Source of the DNA: Cyprinodon diabolis | Lineage: Eukaryota > Chordata > Actinopteri > Cyprinodontiformes > Cyprinodontidae | Assembly: GCA_030533445.1 (NCBI GenBank) | Contig: CM060078.1 | Span: 27,536,091-27,600,090 of the forward strand | DNA length: 64,000 bases | Direction: 5' to 3' | Shown: one piece after another, positions 10,842-22,277 of the stretch | Layout of the letters: every line of letters begins with the position of its first letter | Numbering within the stretch: the first letter of the stretch is position 1 | Made by a program: the position numbers and the translations under genes | Notes under the pieces: generated by a model | The model's database searches: none | Told to the model about the DNA's origin: nothing | The model's input: only the letters and a program-made list of their open reading frames with translations

Positions 10842-12919
10842 ACTTAATGATGGATCAGAAAAAAATGTCCAATCCTGATCACCTTCCATGCAGTCAGTGA
10901 ATCATAAACCCTTTTCTTTACTAAATTCTGCATCAAGCTCTTTAACACTATGATCCTACTTTCTACCCTTGCAGCACCTTTTTTACAGCCTTGATCTTTT
11001 GAATTTCTTTTTTTGCTCTTTTTTGTGTGTTTTCGTATTTTATATCATTTATGTGTCTGCAGAACATTTGCAGTTTGTGGCACATTTGCACCTTCTGGTT
11101 ACCATACAAACTACATTGCCAATTACGCAGTAATGAATATGCATCATATCTAAAAAAAAATAACTAACTGTCCCTTATTTTCCTTGACTGACTTCAACAA
11201 TAATGTAAAGAAAAATATATATAAATGTCAAGGAGAAGATAACATCATGTTAATGATAAATCAGCTCAATGGCAGCATTTTGTTTGACATTCTTCCTTCT
11301 ATATCAGGTCTGAGTTTAAACGTCAATCTATGCAAAAACATTCAATGATTAAAATATTTCACAGCAAAAAACAAAAAACTTTTACCACATATCAGGTTAA
11401 AACATGATTTCACTTCCCTCTGCAAAGTGGAAGATGTTAGCACATAATTATAATAACTTATTTGATTTATATTAATGTATAATTAAGGTTTATGAGGCAG
11501 ACTGCCAAATATAAGTTTATATAGTTACAAAAGTCCACAGGGTCAGTAAATTAATGGCATAATTAACACCATGACAACAGGAAAATACAGCGGTTTGTGT
11601 TGCAGGGCAGGAGCCGTGTCAGATAAGGCTGTTTATGCATGAAGCTGCTGTTTCTTTATATAATACCATGCAGCTCATAACGAAGAATGAGAAAGTTTAA
11701 GATATTGGAGCTAAAGTGCTGCTCAAACGTGCGTTGCTTTATATGAATCATCAGTTGCACTTGTTGAGTTTTCTCTGAAAGATCTTGCATTAGATTTAAT
11801 GGCCCATTGCTGTTGTGGTCACATTAACTGGAATTTACAGCAGACGTAAAGAAACGCTGGCTTTCAATCAGCAGCTCAGAAAGAAGCCGTCATTATTAAC
11901 AGTGCTGTCAAAGATTTCTGCTAATTCTATGGTTTTATGCCGATTAGTCATTTTAAAATCTTTTTTTAAGAACATGTGAAAGGAAAATTATTACAACCTT
12001 TATGACTTTTTGTTTCCATCCATTATCAACTTTAATATTTATGTTTTTTTTTTTTTATGTGAATTTTGTGGGTGATGAACGTCTACTGCATCTCTATGAG
12101 AAATTTACATCTTATTTAAGTCTTGCTTTATTAAAGCCACGCCTGATGTTTATGGTTAGACATGCTGCTTGTCATGAATCATTTGCGTGTTTTTCTAACC
12201 ATCCTTGCCAATGCATGAGTTGTGGTAGAAGGATCCTGTATGCTTCATGTTTCCAAACACGATTTTTAGAAATGGATTTAGAAATGGTTAATTTAAATAA
12301 CTGGTAAACAATACCTCCTTAACGACCGACCTTCAGAATCATAGACAGGTTTCAGATATTACAGGCTAATAATGGAACCAAACGACCCACTCGTCGGTTT
12401 CAATTTGCATGTTTCCAACTAATACAAGGCCCTGTCTATATAAAGACTCAAACTCACTGCGGATCCAGACATTTGAATTGAGAAAGCTTCCTGGAGGGGA
12501 AGCAAAACGTCTTCAAACCTTGGAAACCAAGTCCAGTGGATTGTTTTTTTAAACTTTTACAGAAATTTAAATAACTGATCATATAGAACTCAGTACTGGG
12601 GAATGTGTTGGTGTGACTCAACTAAGCTCCAGGGTGTAAAACGGAAATCATATAAAAAAGAAACCATAAAATTTTATTATAAGTAAGATTTTTTTTTTTT
12701 TGCTTTTTGTCATTATATACCTCCATCGTTCCCCAGAAGTACATTAAGAAGGAAAGTATTTAAACACTAAAACAAGAACTGAGCTCATGGAAACCAATAA
12801 CATGTTTCTAGGTGCTATATTGAAATACGTCGAGATAAAATAAAGTTATACCACCGCTCCTCATGAGCCATATCTCTACATTCATTCTACATTACTTTCA
12901 CCAAAGATTTACAGGACTA

Positions 12920-13170
12920 AACACAGAGTCTAAAACATGCCTTTAGCTGACAGAGAAACCCACTTATAGCAGTAAATATACCCAGACACCAGACCCAGTC
13001 ACTATATTCTATCCAGAACTCCACAAGTGGAAAAGTTTTAGTTTCACCTCATTTAATTCTGCATAAAGTCTTCCTAAGGAACCTTTCACTATCTGATTAT
13101 TAATGGATTAATCAAAAAATAATATTAATTAATTAATCTGCTATCAAAATAATCATTTGTTGCAGCCCTA
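12920..13170. mobile_element. Family R2, copy 2 (5'-truncated, in a tandem duplication)
   Basis: Lacks the left inverted terminus but retains the TTTAGCTGACAGAG block and the GTTGCAGCCCTA end. A flank of about 50 bp (CTCTA..TTCATTC..CACCAAAG) occurs before this copy, between it and copy 3, and again after copy 3. Confidence 0.65.
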
Positions 13171-13248
13171 ATCTCTAAATGCATTCACCTTACATGCACC
13201 AAAGATTTACAGGACTAAAGAGCAAAAAAAAGTGTACTGTATCTCTAC

Positions 13249-13804
13249 TAGGGCTCAAACATTGAATTGGATAAATCGTAATTAATTGATTATTGAAATA
13301 ACCTTTAACTAATTCATTAATCGATTACTCATAAACTGGAATATAGAGAGTCTAAAACAGGCATCCCCAAACTCGGTCCTCGAGGGCCGCTGTCCTGCAG
13401 GTTTTAGAGGTTTCCCTGCTTTAGCACAGCTGATTATAATGATTGCAGTAGAGCAAAAGCCTGTTAATCAACTATCAATTAAAATCAGCTGTACTGGAGC
13501 AGAGAAACATCTAAAACCTGCAGGACAGCGGCCCTCGTGGACCGAGTTTGGGGATGTCTGGTCTAAAACATGCTTTTAGCTGACAGAGAAACCTACTTAT
13601 AGCAGTAAATATACCAAGATGGTAAAAAAATATATAAATATTTTGCATTCAAATAAAAGAAAAACCTTTTTCTTCTGTCAATATGATCAATCCAGAACTC
13701 CACAAGTGGAAAAGTCTTGTTTCACCTCATTTAAATCTATATAAAATCTTCTTTAAGGAACCTTTTATTATCAGCTATCAAAATAATTGTTTGTTGCAGC
13801 CCTA
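13249..13804. mobile_element. Family R2, copy 3, interrupted by a nested hAT element
   Basis: Begins TAGGGCTCAAAC and ends GTTGCAGCCCTA. It is split by a 203-bp insertion (13,358-13,560) with its own target duplication. Together with copy 2 and the shared flanks it forms a two-unit tandem array. Confidence 0.75.
13358..13560. mobile_element. Long-TIR hAT foldback element, exact 8-bp TSD
   Basis: Ends CAGGCATCCCC / GGGGATGTCTG, with complementarity over most of its length (arms include CTGTCCTGCAGGTTTTAGA and its complement). The 8-bp duplication GTCTAAAA occurs at 13,350-13,357 and 13,561-13,568. A second copy is at 57,757-57,939. Confidence 0.88.
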
Positions 13805-15204
13805 ATCTCTAAATTCATTCACCTTACTTGCACCAAAGAGCAAAATAAGTAGCAAAAGCTTTCATTTAGTACAGATTTGCCTTGGAAACTTTTAATCTAA
13901 GTACTTTAATCCATGAAAAACCATCCAAAAATCTCCAGCAGCACAGTATCCTCTGTAACATTTCCAATACAGCAAGAAGATCACGCCCCCTTACCTCAAA
14001 ACTTAATATTCAGTTCATTTACTCTGCATTGTAGTGCAAAAAAAGAGGAACAGACTCATGAAAGCATGTCAGGATTAACATAATACAATTCTCATGAAAA
14101 CTGATAACCCACAGACTAGACCTGCAACACGCCAGAAACTTCCTCTTATAACATCATAAACAAGAACTTCAACAGATTAAACAAATAAAAGCTACCTTCT
14201 CATTGGAGAGAAGCTTCTGATACAATAAAATAAGCCTATTTCATAACTAACTGGTTTATTTTGTTTTGCCCAGCAGGAAGTGAAGAAACCACAGTGGGGC
14301 AGTTAGCACCTCTGCTGCGACACAATCCCAAATAATCCCAAATATGAGAGGTTCTGGTGTGCAGCCTGAGGCTCTACTCCTCCCAAACGGCCCCGACTTT
14401 GATCTGATCATCACCTGGGTCGGCATCGGCATGAACACAGAGAGGCAGGAGGCCTCAGGGCCAGAAGGTGGGCGCCCATAAAACCACACCAAAATTCTTT
14501 TCATTCATTCTCAGGCTTTCTTCTAGTCCTAACATCGCTTCATGAGTCATTTCATCTATGCAAATGACATTTGACTCAGAAATGTAAGGTTGCAAAGGTG
14601 AAACCGTCCATCCCCGAGCATTTCCTCATTCAGGACATCCTCTTTCTGAGGAAGAAAAATAGAAGTGATGCTGCAAGTGTTTCACACAAAAAGTGAGTTT
14701 GAATACAACGTTGTTAAAAGCTGCTGTTTGTGTCCTTATCTGGGTGTGAAAAAAAGCCAGAAACATCACATAATGATCAATGTTGAAATGTGCCGCTACA
14801 CAGTGAAGGGAAAATATTATATCTGAGCCCCCATGGGAGTATGAGCCTCTCACTGCATGGAGAAATAAGTGAAATCCTGGAGTCAGAGTTACAAAAGCTT
14901 CCATCATCTGAGCATCAGTGTCCCTGTTCTATAGAGGCTGTCATAGTCCTGAACCTCAAGGTAGTTCCTGTCTCTTCTTTTGTTCTCGGTTTGCAGTGGT
15001 TTCCCCATATAACTTTGAAAGCACACCTACTACCAGGAGAGAATGGGGGATTAAGAGAATTTGATTTTCTAAAAGTCTTACAGCAATATTTGTATTTTTT
15101 TTTATTATTTTAAAGCTACAATCCACAGTTTATCTTTATGGGTTTTTATGTAACCAACCATATCAGAGTAGAGGATGACACGAGAAGGGAAAATATAAGC
15201 TTTC

Positions 15205-15400
15205 AGACTTTGAGTAGGCCATTCTAACAACACAAATGAAATATTCTGTTGAGTTTCAGGCATTTGTAATAATTATCTTCCAGAATTGGCCTTGATTTAC
15301 CACCATCCTTCCTCCAATCAATTCTAAACCCAACTTCCCTCAGCATGATGCTGCAACCATAATATTCCTCACATATCTATGAGCTCTTTACTTCAATGTG
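15205..15400 (-). mobile_element. Tc1/mariner-like relic
   Basis: On the minus strand it contains GGTTGCAGCATCATGCTG, a decayed form of the GGSIML-encoding transposase block found in the other relics in this window, and CTTTGAGTAGGCCATTCTAA on the plus strand. No open frame remains. Confidence 0.4.
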
Positions 15401-15871
15401 CAACCTTCAGTTTTAATCTTCACAAGTTGAGTTTATTCTAAATATGGTTTCAGAAAAGCTGAAAACAGCCATTTTACTTTATTTTATTTTTTTTGCAAAG
15501 TTTGCATAAAAGGCCAAACAGAAAAGATTCTCAAAACGGAGTGAATCTCTGCAGCTCCTCCAAAGCTAACAAAGAGCTTTTGAGGTGTTTCTAAAGATCT
15601 AAATGCATTTTTTTATTTTTTGTTTTTTACATAATGTGAGGAGCTTGGAGGGTGTGAATAAATTTGTATTCAGCTTCATACAGCTCAGTATTTGGGATCC
15701 TAAAAAATTACAGCCAAAGCTGATCCATTTTAAGTCATCTGTTCTGAAGTCATGATAAGTGATAAATGGAATTATTAGTCAATAAAGGAAAATATTCCAT
15801 TTGCAGAAGGGAAAAGCCCCCAGGAATCACCTGAAGCATCCCTGGGAATCAGGCAGAAGGAGGCTGCTTAC

Positions 15872-16002
15872 CTCAGGAGGTTGGGCAGAGGGATGGAGCC
15901 AGAGCCTGACCCCAGGATCCCCTTTTTCCCACTCAACAGTTTCTCCACCAAGGCCACATTCCCGGTGCGGGCGGCCTCCAGCAGCTCCTGTTCCTTCCCC
16001 AT
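15872..16002 (-). CDS. anks1b: anks1b coding exon 1 (partial gene)
   Basis: First coding exon of an ANKS1-family scaffold; the remaining exons lie beyond the left edge. It encodes 43 residues plus two bases, starting [20 protein letters not shown] and continuing through a KLLSG motif and a Gly/Ser stretch to PNLL. This is the N-terminal start of the first ankyrin repeat as in ANKS1A/ANKS1B; the [11 protein letters not shown] spelling is closer to ANKS1B as I remember it. The exon ends at a consensus donor (CTGAG|GTAAG, GT at 15,871-15,870). The ATG at 16,002 has G at -3 and +4, and an in-frame TGA lies four codons upstream (16,014-16,012), so the start is secure. The family protein (AIDA-1) carries ankyrin repeats, two SAM domains and a PTB domain and works at postsynaptic densities. 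Choice of anks1b over anks1a rests on residues and on the bltp3b neighbour. Confidence 0.88.
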
Positions 16003-16560
16003 TCCGGACTCTCAAGTTTGCAACGACAGGGCGGTGGAATAAAAACAAAGAAAACCCATAAAAATAACAAATAAAATCCCTCCTGTGCTCAGTGTCTGCT
16101 GCGCATCTGAAGGATTCCCTCTGGCTGCGTGCAGCTCTGCACCGTGGAAGTGGGTGTTATTGATGCTGCAGAGCACGGATCCACTGGTGCCCTGCAACCT
16201 CAGCTGATTCCCATCCACAGATGCGTAATTTACTCCCGGTGTGCAGATCCTGATCCCCGGTTAAACCCTGAAACAAATCCCCTCCGACTTCATGCACGTC
16301 CGAGGTTAAAAAGAAGAAACAAAGGAGAAGAAATAAAACTCCTTCTTTGTCCTTTCTCCTCTGGAGCTCCTGCTGGGAACAGACTGGAGGTGAAACTCCG
16401 TCTGCAGCCACATAAAGCTCTCCCTGCCCGCTCACCGCCTCCCTCTGTCCGCTCAACCAACCGCACTGCTCCGCTGGTTCTCAGGGTCTGCTCACACACA
16501 GCTGTCAAGCTCCCGGAAACCACTGCTTCCTGGCTGCGCCTTTCAAAATAAAACTCCAGT
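16003..16560 (-). promoter_or_regulatory. anks1b: anks1b 5' UTR and promoter region (approximate)
   Basis: This stretch upstream of the anks1b ATG is richer in G+C and CpG than the surrounding DNA, as expected for a 5' UTR and promoter. ORFs read through it on both strands have no recognisable family and are probably chance reading frames. I see no clear TATA box; the transcription start is not determined. The composition drops to AT-rich sequence at about 16,555. Confidence 0.45.
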
Positions 16561-16835
16561 CTGATTATTATTATTAATAATAAGTAATAATAGCAGTATA
16601 AAAATATATTTTTATACAGTTTATTTAACAGATAATACAAAAGAAAATTAAATAGTGGAACAAAAAACTGCATTTTAGAAGACCGATATATACTCATTAT
16701 TGGTTTGGCTACAACTTCATTGGAAAGAAAAAAGAGAATTAAATCATGTAAAAGTGTTATAAACTAATAGAAAAATAATCTTTGAATGTAAAAAATTATT
16801 TAGACTGTATCATCTGGTGAACTAAAAAATAACGA

Positions 16836-16875
16836 GTGTTGTGAATTGGCGCTATACAAATAAACGGAATTTAAT
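16836..16875 (+). repeat. Possible LINE 3' tail fragment
   Basis: TGTGAATTGGCGCTATACAA followed by an ATAAA-type tail is the typical 3' end of fish L2/RTE-like LINEs. Nothing upstream is recognisable, so this would be a severely 5'-truncated copy. Confidence 0.4.
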
Positions 16876-17045
16876 TAGTATCTAAATCTTCAAGCAGGAA
16901 ATATAATTTAAATTAATGATAATTTCCCTTTTTTTGCATATCTGTATTTGTATATCTTTACTTTGAGCAAAATACTATAATTGGATACTGTGATGAAGTA
17001 AAAGTTCTGTGAAACTGGAAAGATTTGATTTTTTTAACTGGTAAT

Positions 17046-17368
17046 TGTCACAGTCTTGGTTCTGTTATGTTTTACTTTGCTCCAAGTTTTCTAGTTTTAT
17101 TGGTTTAAATCCTATGTTGTTGTATTTTCCGGATATATTTGAGTTCTTTGGTTTGTATTTGTTGCCCTTTTGTGTTGGTCTCCTTTTTACTAGCTCCTCG
17201 TCTTTCCTTGACTCCATGTTGCTCTTTTCCCCTGATGTCTCCATGGTTCTGGTTAAGTTTTATATTTTGAGTTGGATTTTGGATTCCCTGCCTGTGTTAC
17301 CTGTGTTGATTCATTGAAAAAACTGCAAGAACTCACCTCTGTCCTCAAACCTCAACCAAACCCTGACA
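17046..17368 (-). mobile_element. Solo-LTR-like repeat, internally deleted copy
   Basis: Begins TGTCACAGTC and ends AACCCTGACA, so it has TG..CA boundaries with 5-bp inverted ends. Flanks are GTAAT and GTGAT (4 of 5 matching). It is the reverse complement of the 494-bp repeat at 58,047-58,540 with internal sequence missing. Boundaries and a near 5-bp duplication suggest a solo LTR, but no internal retroelement region is present to prove this. Confidence 0.5.
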
Positions 17369-17439
17369 GTGATAGCTCATCCACTTATAATTACACCATT
17401 AGGGGAGTGTCAGCCTATTGGTTAGAGCAGTATGCTTGT

Positions 17440-18177
17440 CAGAGGTGTCAAATAACGAAGTACAAATACTTCATTACTGTACTTAAGTACACTTTTTAGG
17501 TATCTATACTTTACTCCATTACTTATTTTTCTTCCTACTTCTGACTTCTACTCATTACATTTTTACACAAGTATCTTTATTTTCTATTCCTTACATTTTT
17601 AAAACAAATGTTACTCGTTACTCTTGGCTTCAGCTTAATGTTGATAAATATTTATTTTCATTTATGTGCGCCAACCAATGCAGATCCTTGACGCCATCCA
17701 CATCTAGTGAAAACTAGTGTCATTGGATGAATCATATAACGCAAACACTCATTGGTTAGCTAAAGGAAATCATCAGAAGCAAGCAGGTGTTCTTCAAACT
17801 GCAAAAGGGAATAATCTATGCCATGCTACAATGTCGGATTCAGAAAAAGATGTTGAAATGTCTGAAAGGTCGGACACAGGCGAGAGCGTATCGGGAGATG
17901 GAGACCAACAAGACCTCTCTCATCCTTGGCCCTATTTCAAAGAATTTTTCAAAATAGTTGAAAAACTGAGCTTTCAATTCATATAGTGGCATCTGGCTGT
18001 TTTTTTAAAGGTTACTTTATACTTTTATACTTTAGGTAGTTTTTGGAGCACATATTTTTTCACTTTTACTTGAGTAAAGAGGTCAAGTTGATACTTCAAC
18101 TTTTACCAGAGTGTTTTTAAACTGCAGTATCTATACTTCTACTTAAGTAACAAATGAATGTACTTTTGACACCTTTG
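17440..18177 (+). mobile_element. hAT element inside the SINE
   Basis: Ends CAGAGGTGTCAAA / TTTTGACACCTTTG, with flanks ATGCTTGT and GTGCTCTT (5 of 8 identical, consistent with an old 8-bp duplication). Subterminal DNA is rich in GTACTTAAGTA-type motifs. It retains a first-exon-like ORF at about 17,831-17,986. Confidence 0.7.
17831..17986 (+). pseudogene. hAT transposase 5' exon remnant
   Basis: The frame from ATG 17,831 begins MSDSEKDVEMSERS and includes an acidic stretch followed by LSHPWPYFKEFFKIVEK. A DLPHPWPYL..LFxIV block just before a BED-type zinc finger is typical of fish hAT transposases, from memory of the family. The frame ends at a stop before any zinc finger, so the rest of the gene has been deleted. 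Confidence 0.5.
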
Positions 18178-19087
18178 GTGCTCTTGAGCTCTGAGAAGGT
18201 TGCAAGTACCTGGTTTGATCCCCACAGCCTGCACTCTGGGTCCCTGAGCGAGACCCTTAACCCCACACTGCACCCTGGGCGCCACACAATGGCAGTCCTC
18301 TGCTCCCAAAGGGGATGCATTAAATGCAGACAGTTAATTTCTCCAATGTGCAAACAATAAAGTTAAATTATTATTATTATTATAATGCATTGGTTTCTAA
18401 AATTGGGTTGTGATTCAACAGGCCTGAGACCCTTTTCAGAAATAAAACCAAACATAAAGGAAAGTAAAGCCTGGATATGCTGAACTATAAACATCCCCTA
18501 GAAATAGTTAAAAGCATCATTACCTGATACTTATGTACTGGTATAGCAGCTCTGTTAAAGCACCATTGCTTTTAAATGTATTTCCTATTATTGATCACCT
18601 ATATGGTTTTATTTTGAAAATAATCGAGTCCAGCTTCCGCTACGATTTCCTCTAGTTTGATTCACGAGCTCTTTGTACAGCGGGGATAACGATGCCGCAA
18701 CATCAGTGAATTATACTTTGTTAGTCGCTCTGTGTAATTAAGTGACACTGACATGCAGCAGCTTGGGATTTTATTAAACTTTGTCAGATTTCAAACTTAT
18801 ATCGCTGCCGCGCATGCGCGCCTCGTCCTTTTCTGTGCTTTATTGTTGTCTGTTTTTCTTAATCGGCGCGCCGCTGCTGCCCAATTTGGTTTGGAAACAG
18901 GTGAGATCCCAAAAATATCCTCGTCCTCCTCCTCCTGCCAGCAGTGTGAGAGCAGAGTTAGAGTGAATAATGCAGAATGAAGGCAGGAGCCTGGATTTAA
19001 TGCGCTTTGACAGCCAGAAAAAGATACCTTCACCCCCCCTAGACTCTGCACCCTTTGCAGGCAGGAACCTAATGATGCATTCATGCA

Positions 19088-19622
19088 CATGGGCGGTTCT
19101 AGGCAGGGGCCAGCTGTTATGGCCCCTGCACTGAAGATAAAATACTCAAAGAAATTCTAATGATGATATGCGCAGGAACAGACATGGTTACTGATAGGTC
19201 CTTTGGATCAATTTCTTTTTTTTTTTCTTTACAAATTCTGTTATTCTAATTATTTAAAACCAATAAGGTGAAAGCTTCGCTGGTATGGAGCTATGATCCC
19301 AGTTTTCATCAGCTAAATGTTATTTTCAAACACACAAAAAAAAGCTGAATTTATCCTTTTTTTTTTTTTTTGTTCTAATTCAGATTTTATAAATTAAGTC
19401 AAAAATATGTAAAATTCCTAAATTATGGATGTATATTGATCTAATAAGACCTTTTAAAATTATTTTAATTAAATCTACTTGAATAGAAGTTTCACTTCAT
19501 GCTGTTATATGAATATATTTGAATCCCTTGCCCTGTTTTTATTTCATGCTTTTCTTTGCCCACATGAAAACACGCTGGCCCCCTCCTGGCCCCCTGGTAC
19601 ATTTAGTCTAGGACCGCCACTG
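19088..19622. mobile_element. hAT-type element, 535 bp
   Basis: Terminal sequences CATGGGCGGTTCTAG and CTAGGACCGCCACTG are inverted repeats with few mismatches. Flanks TTCATGCA (19,080-19,087) and TTCGTGCA (19,623-19,630) agree at 7 of 8 positions. Both ends carry GGCCCC-rich subterminal sequence. No transposase frame. Confidence 0.75.
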
Positions 19623-20427
19623 TTCGTGCAGCTGCTTCATTAGAATAAAAAGTAGCAAATAATTGTGACTTGGAAAAATAAAAATGGTGGTTTATATTTT
19701 TTTTAGCAAAAAAAAACGCATTTATGTTCAGCTCCATCTGGTATCCAATATATCTAATATTTTATTAGAATAATTTTACTCTTCTCCATCATCACTCCCT
19801 TGTTTTCATCAGTTTCAGTCAGTGAAAGACGAGATCAAGCTTAGACTTGCAGTCCTGTTTCCCATTGTAGGCGTTAGGACAAAAAGACTAAAGATTTTTC
19901 ATATATTTGTCTTTAGGGAGTCACACAGAGGAAAGTCATACATAAACTTTAGACTCTGAACCCTTCTTTTTTTGCATTAATCTCTCTTTAGTTTCCTTCA
20001 TGGATTTATGTTCAGGCTTTATGATAGAAATCCCAGCTAACAAGCCAATCCGTTTAACTCAGGATGAATAAAACTTCAGTGGTTGTTCTAGACCTAATTC
20101 CATAGATTAACAGGAGGATAGAAAAAAAACTTGAAACAAAAACCTTAAGGGAATTTTCAACCTAATTTAGTTTAATCAAAACTATGTTATTCCAACCGAA
20201 TATTAGTATTTCTTACTTTAAAATGTTAATGTAACTTTGACTAAAATGGAAAATCCTGCATGGAAAAGAGCAACTGAAAAAAATCAGTTGCAAAATAAAT
20301 CCATGTGTTGATGAATGTGGCTTCATTGGTCAAGCATTTGGTAATGGGCGTGGCCAAAGATGCAACACCACAGGACAAGCTGCTGTTACAAAAAAAAATA
20401 AGTAATTCTACTCAATGCTGTATAGTA

Positions 20428-20466
20428 GGGGTCTTCAATGTTTTCCAGGCCAAGGACCCCCTAATT
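20428..20466 (+). repeat. Repeat family R1, fragment D
   Basis: GGGGTCTTCAATGTTTTCCA followed by GGCCAAGGACCCC matches the left end of copies B and C. It supplies an uninterrupted reference for the LTR-like insertion site in copy C. Confidence 0.6.
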
Positions 20467-21405
20467 CAATGGTGCAATGATTTTAAATGATCAGTTTTAA
20501 TCAATCAGAAGTTTAAGTTGGCTTAAAATGTTTGGCAGATGAAAACTGGGATCCTGTCTCAATATGACGGAAGGGATTACCTTATTTTTCAAATAATAAT
20601 TAAAGCAGAAGTGTAGAGAAAAAGTGAAATGTGTCCAAAGGCCTCGTCAGTGTTGATATCTGTAAAAGCACATGTAGGAAAATTACTTTGTATTATGTGT
20701 TCAGTACAAGGGCCGTTACAGGGGCTAGGATCAGTGGTATAGGGTCCCTGGCCCCTGTTGGCCCTTCGCCAGAAACGTCCATGTAAAACAGGCTTAATAA
20801 GATTTCTGAACTGCAAACTAAACTGCATTAAACCATCAAGACTTGTGTTCTTTTTAGCAGAAACATTAATCATTCCAACTATTAAACTTGGAAATATAAA
20901 AACAAATTTTAAAATAACTTTCCAATAGCATCAACACGAATAAAATCCAACCTCTGCTCTTCTTAATCCGGCTGGTCTTAAATCCATACTAAGACATGTA
21001 TTCTCTTTCTGTGATTCATCATTGCATGGCTACAATCTCACTAACTTGTTTCCACGTTGAGAATAGCAGAACTTTCCTTTTACACACGTGCACACTTGTT
21101 TAATGTCCTATGATTCACTGCACCGCTGCAGCTGTGAAATATCATGACCATTTAAGTCCAACCACCTCCATCCCTGCAGCCCAGAGAGGCTGCTGCTCCT
21201 ACATGTAGAGTTTACCTCCTCACATGCATTTATAAATATTCAATCATTAAAGAGAGCAGGTACATAAACTTTCAAAGGGGTGATGCAGTAGTGCCATAAA
21301 TTATCAACAAGTTATATAACTAAATCCTGATTGTGAAATTTTTATATTGGATCATAAATAGCATTACACATGGGTATGAAATACATCATAAGATATTTTC
21401 TAATT

Positions 21406-21851
21406 CAGGGGTCTCCTACGTTTTTCAGGCCAAAGATCCCCAAACTGACGGTGAGATGGAGCGGGAACCCCTAATTATATATATTGTGTGAAATTGTGTT
21501 CTATCTAACTGGTCCTATAGTCACTCTATTTCAGACAGAGTAATGTAATGAAAATAATTTCGCCCTGGGTTCATTAAAGTATTTCTGATTCTGATTCCTG
21601 GATGATGGGACAGGTGTTGTGAATGAAACGGTGCCCAGCTTGAAAGAGCTCCTGTGTGTCGCTGAACGTGTGCATTGATGACTGAAAACATCTTCTGCCT
21701 CCGTTTATCTGTTTACTACAGTGTTTTGAATTCATATTAATGTGAATTTAAAGACATTTCAATTAGTGGAAGAAATTGCAGGAGGGGGATACAAAAAAAA
21801 AAGTGTAATCAACCAAAACTTTTGCGACCCCCTAGTCGTTGAAGACCTCTG
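21406..21851 (+). mobile_element. hAT-like repeat family R1, copy B (uninterrupted)
   Basis: A 446-bp copy running from CAGGGGTCTCC to GAAGACCTCTG with flanks TTCTAATT / CTCTAAGT (6 of 8 matching). It lacks both nested insertions seen in copies A and C, so it shows the pre-insertion structure of each site. Confidence 0.72.
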
Positions 21852-22277
21852 CTCTAAGTGATAAAAGCCCAAAGCCAATCAAAACAGATTTATTTTGTGT
21901 ATTTAATTATCAATTGAATTGTTTTCTTATACCCGCTACAAAAAAAAAAGTAAAAAAAACTTTTACACCACTTTGAGTACAAGACAGGTTTTCCAACTAA
22001 TTTTTCAGTGAGTAATTCCTGCATCAGACTGCTTAGTCTGTGAGGTTAAGCAGTTAAATGCAGGCATTTCAATTATTTTTTCTTATTTCTATAGGCAGGA
22101 TGTGTACTGAAAATAAGTTGCTTAATCTTTAGCATAACTTTGAAAGTATAAGTAGCTGGTGAAAAAAACTGCACGATTTTCCGTCATGACCTAGTTGCCT
22201 CTAGGTCTTCGCAGCATTAATGCAATAGGATGGAAGTAAATTCAAACAAGAAAATGTGAAAACTTTAAAACTGATTC

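Larger units (their letters stand above)
1..15871 (-). other. anks1b: anks1b intron 1 (part)
   Basis: About 15.9 kb downstream of anks1b exon 1 on its own strand. I found no ankyrin-repeat exon in it, so exon 2 should lie beyond the window. Individual repeats are listed separately. Sections with no feature I can support are roughly 3,300-5,180, 6,700-7,600, 8,400-9,580, 9,730-10,490, 10,850-12,860 and 13,850-15,200, apart from simple runs such as poly(A) near 7,040, short CTG/CAG patches near 4,216 and 7,380, and a G homopolymer near 10,163. Confidence 0.75.
17399..18385 (+). mobile_element. tRNA-derived SINE split by a hAT element
   Basis: The left part (17,399-17,439) has an A-box-like TTGGTTAGAGCAGT; the right part (18,178-18,385) has a B-box-like GGTTTGATCCC at 18,212-18,222, a tRNA-unrelated body and an (ATT)n tail after AATAAAG. 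The two are separated by the 738-bp hAT insertion. Joining them gives the usual tRNA-SINE spacing between boxes. Confidence 0.7.

Noticed and set aside
12440..12545. Motif TTCCTGGAGGGGAAGCAAAAC resembling the hammerhead-ribozyme region of Penelope-like elements
   Set aside because: The catalytic core CTGANGA..GAAA is not present in order and no flanking stem complementarity fits; it is more likely a decayed retroelement tail.
14256..15113. Cluster of 80-107-codon ORFs on both strands
   Set aside because: No recognised product, no consistent splice sites, and located in an AT-rich intron.
16129..16697. ORFs of 99-140 codons upstream of anks1b
   Set aside because: They lie in the GC-rich 5' UTR and promoter region, on both strands at once, and have biased low-complexity composition.
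17416..18222. A- and B-box motifs suggesting a tRNA gene
   Set aside because: The boxes are separated by a transposon and the right part continues into a SINE body and ATT tail; no cloverleaf can form.
18753..19090. Overlapping ORFs in a CpG-bearing patch, possible promoter-proximal exon
   Set aside because: Four overlapping frames on two strands with no family match; the CpG content is modest and no gene follows.
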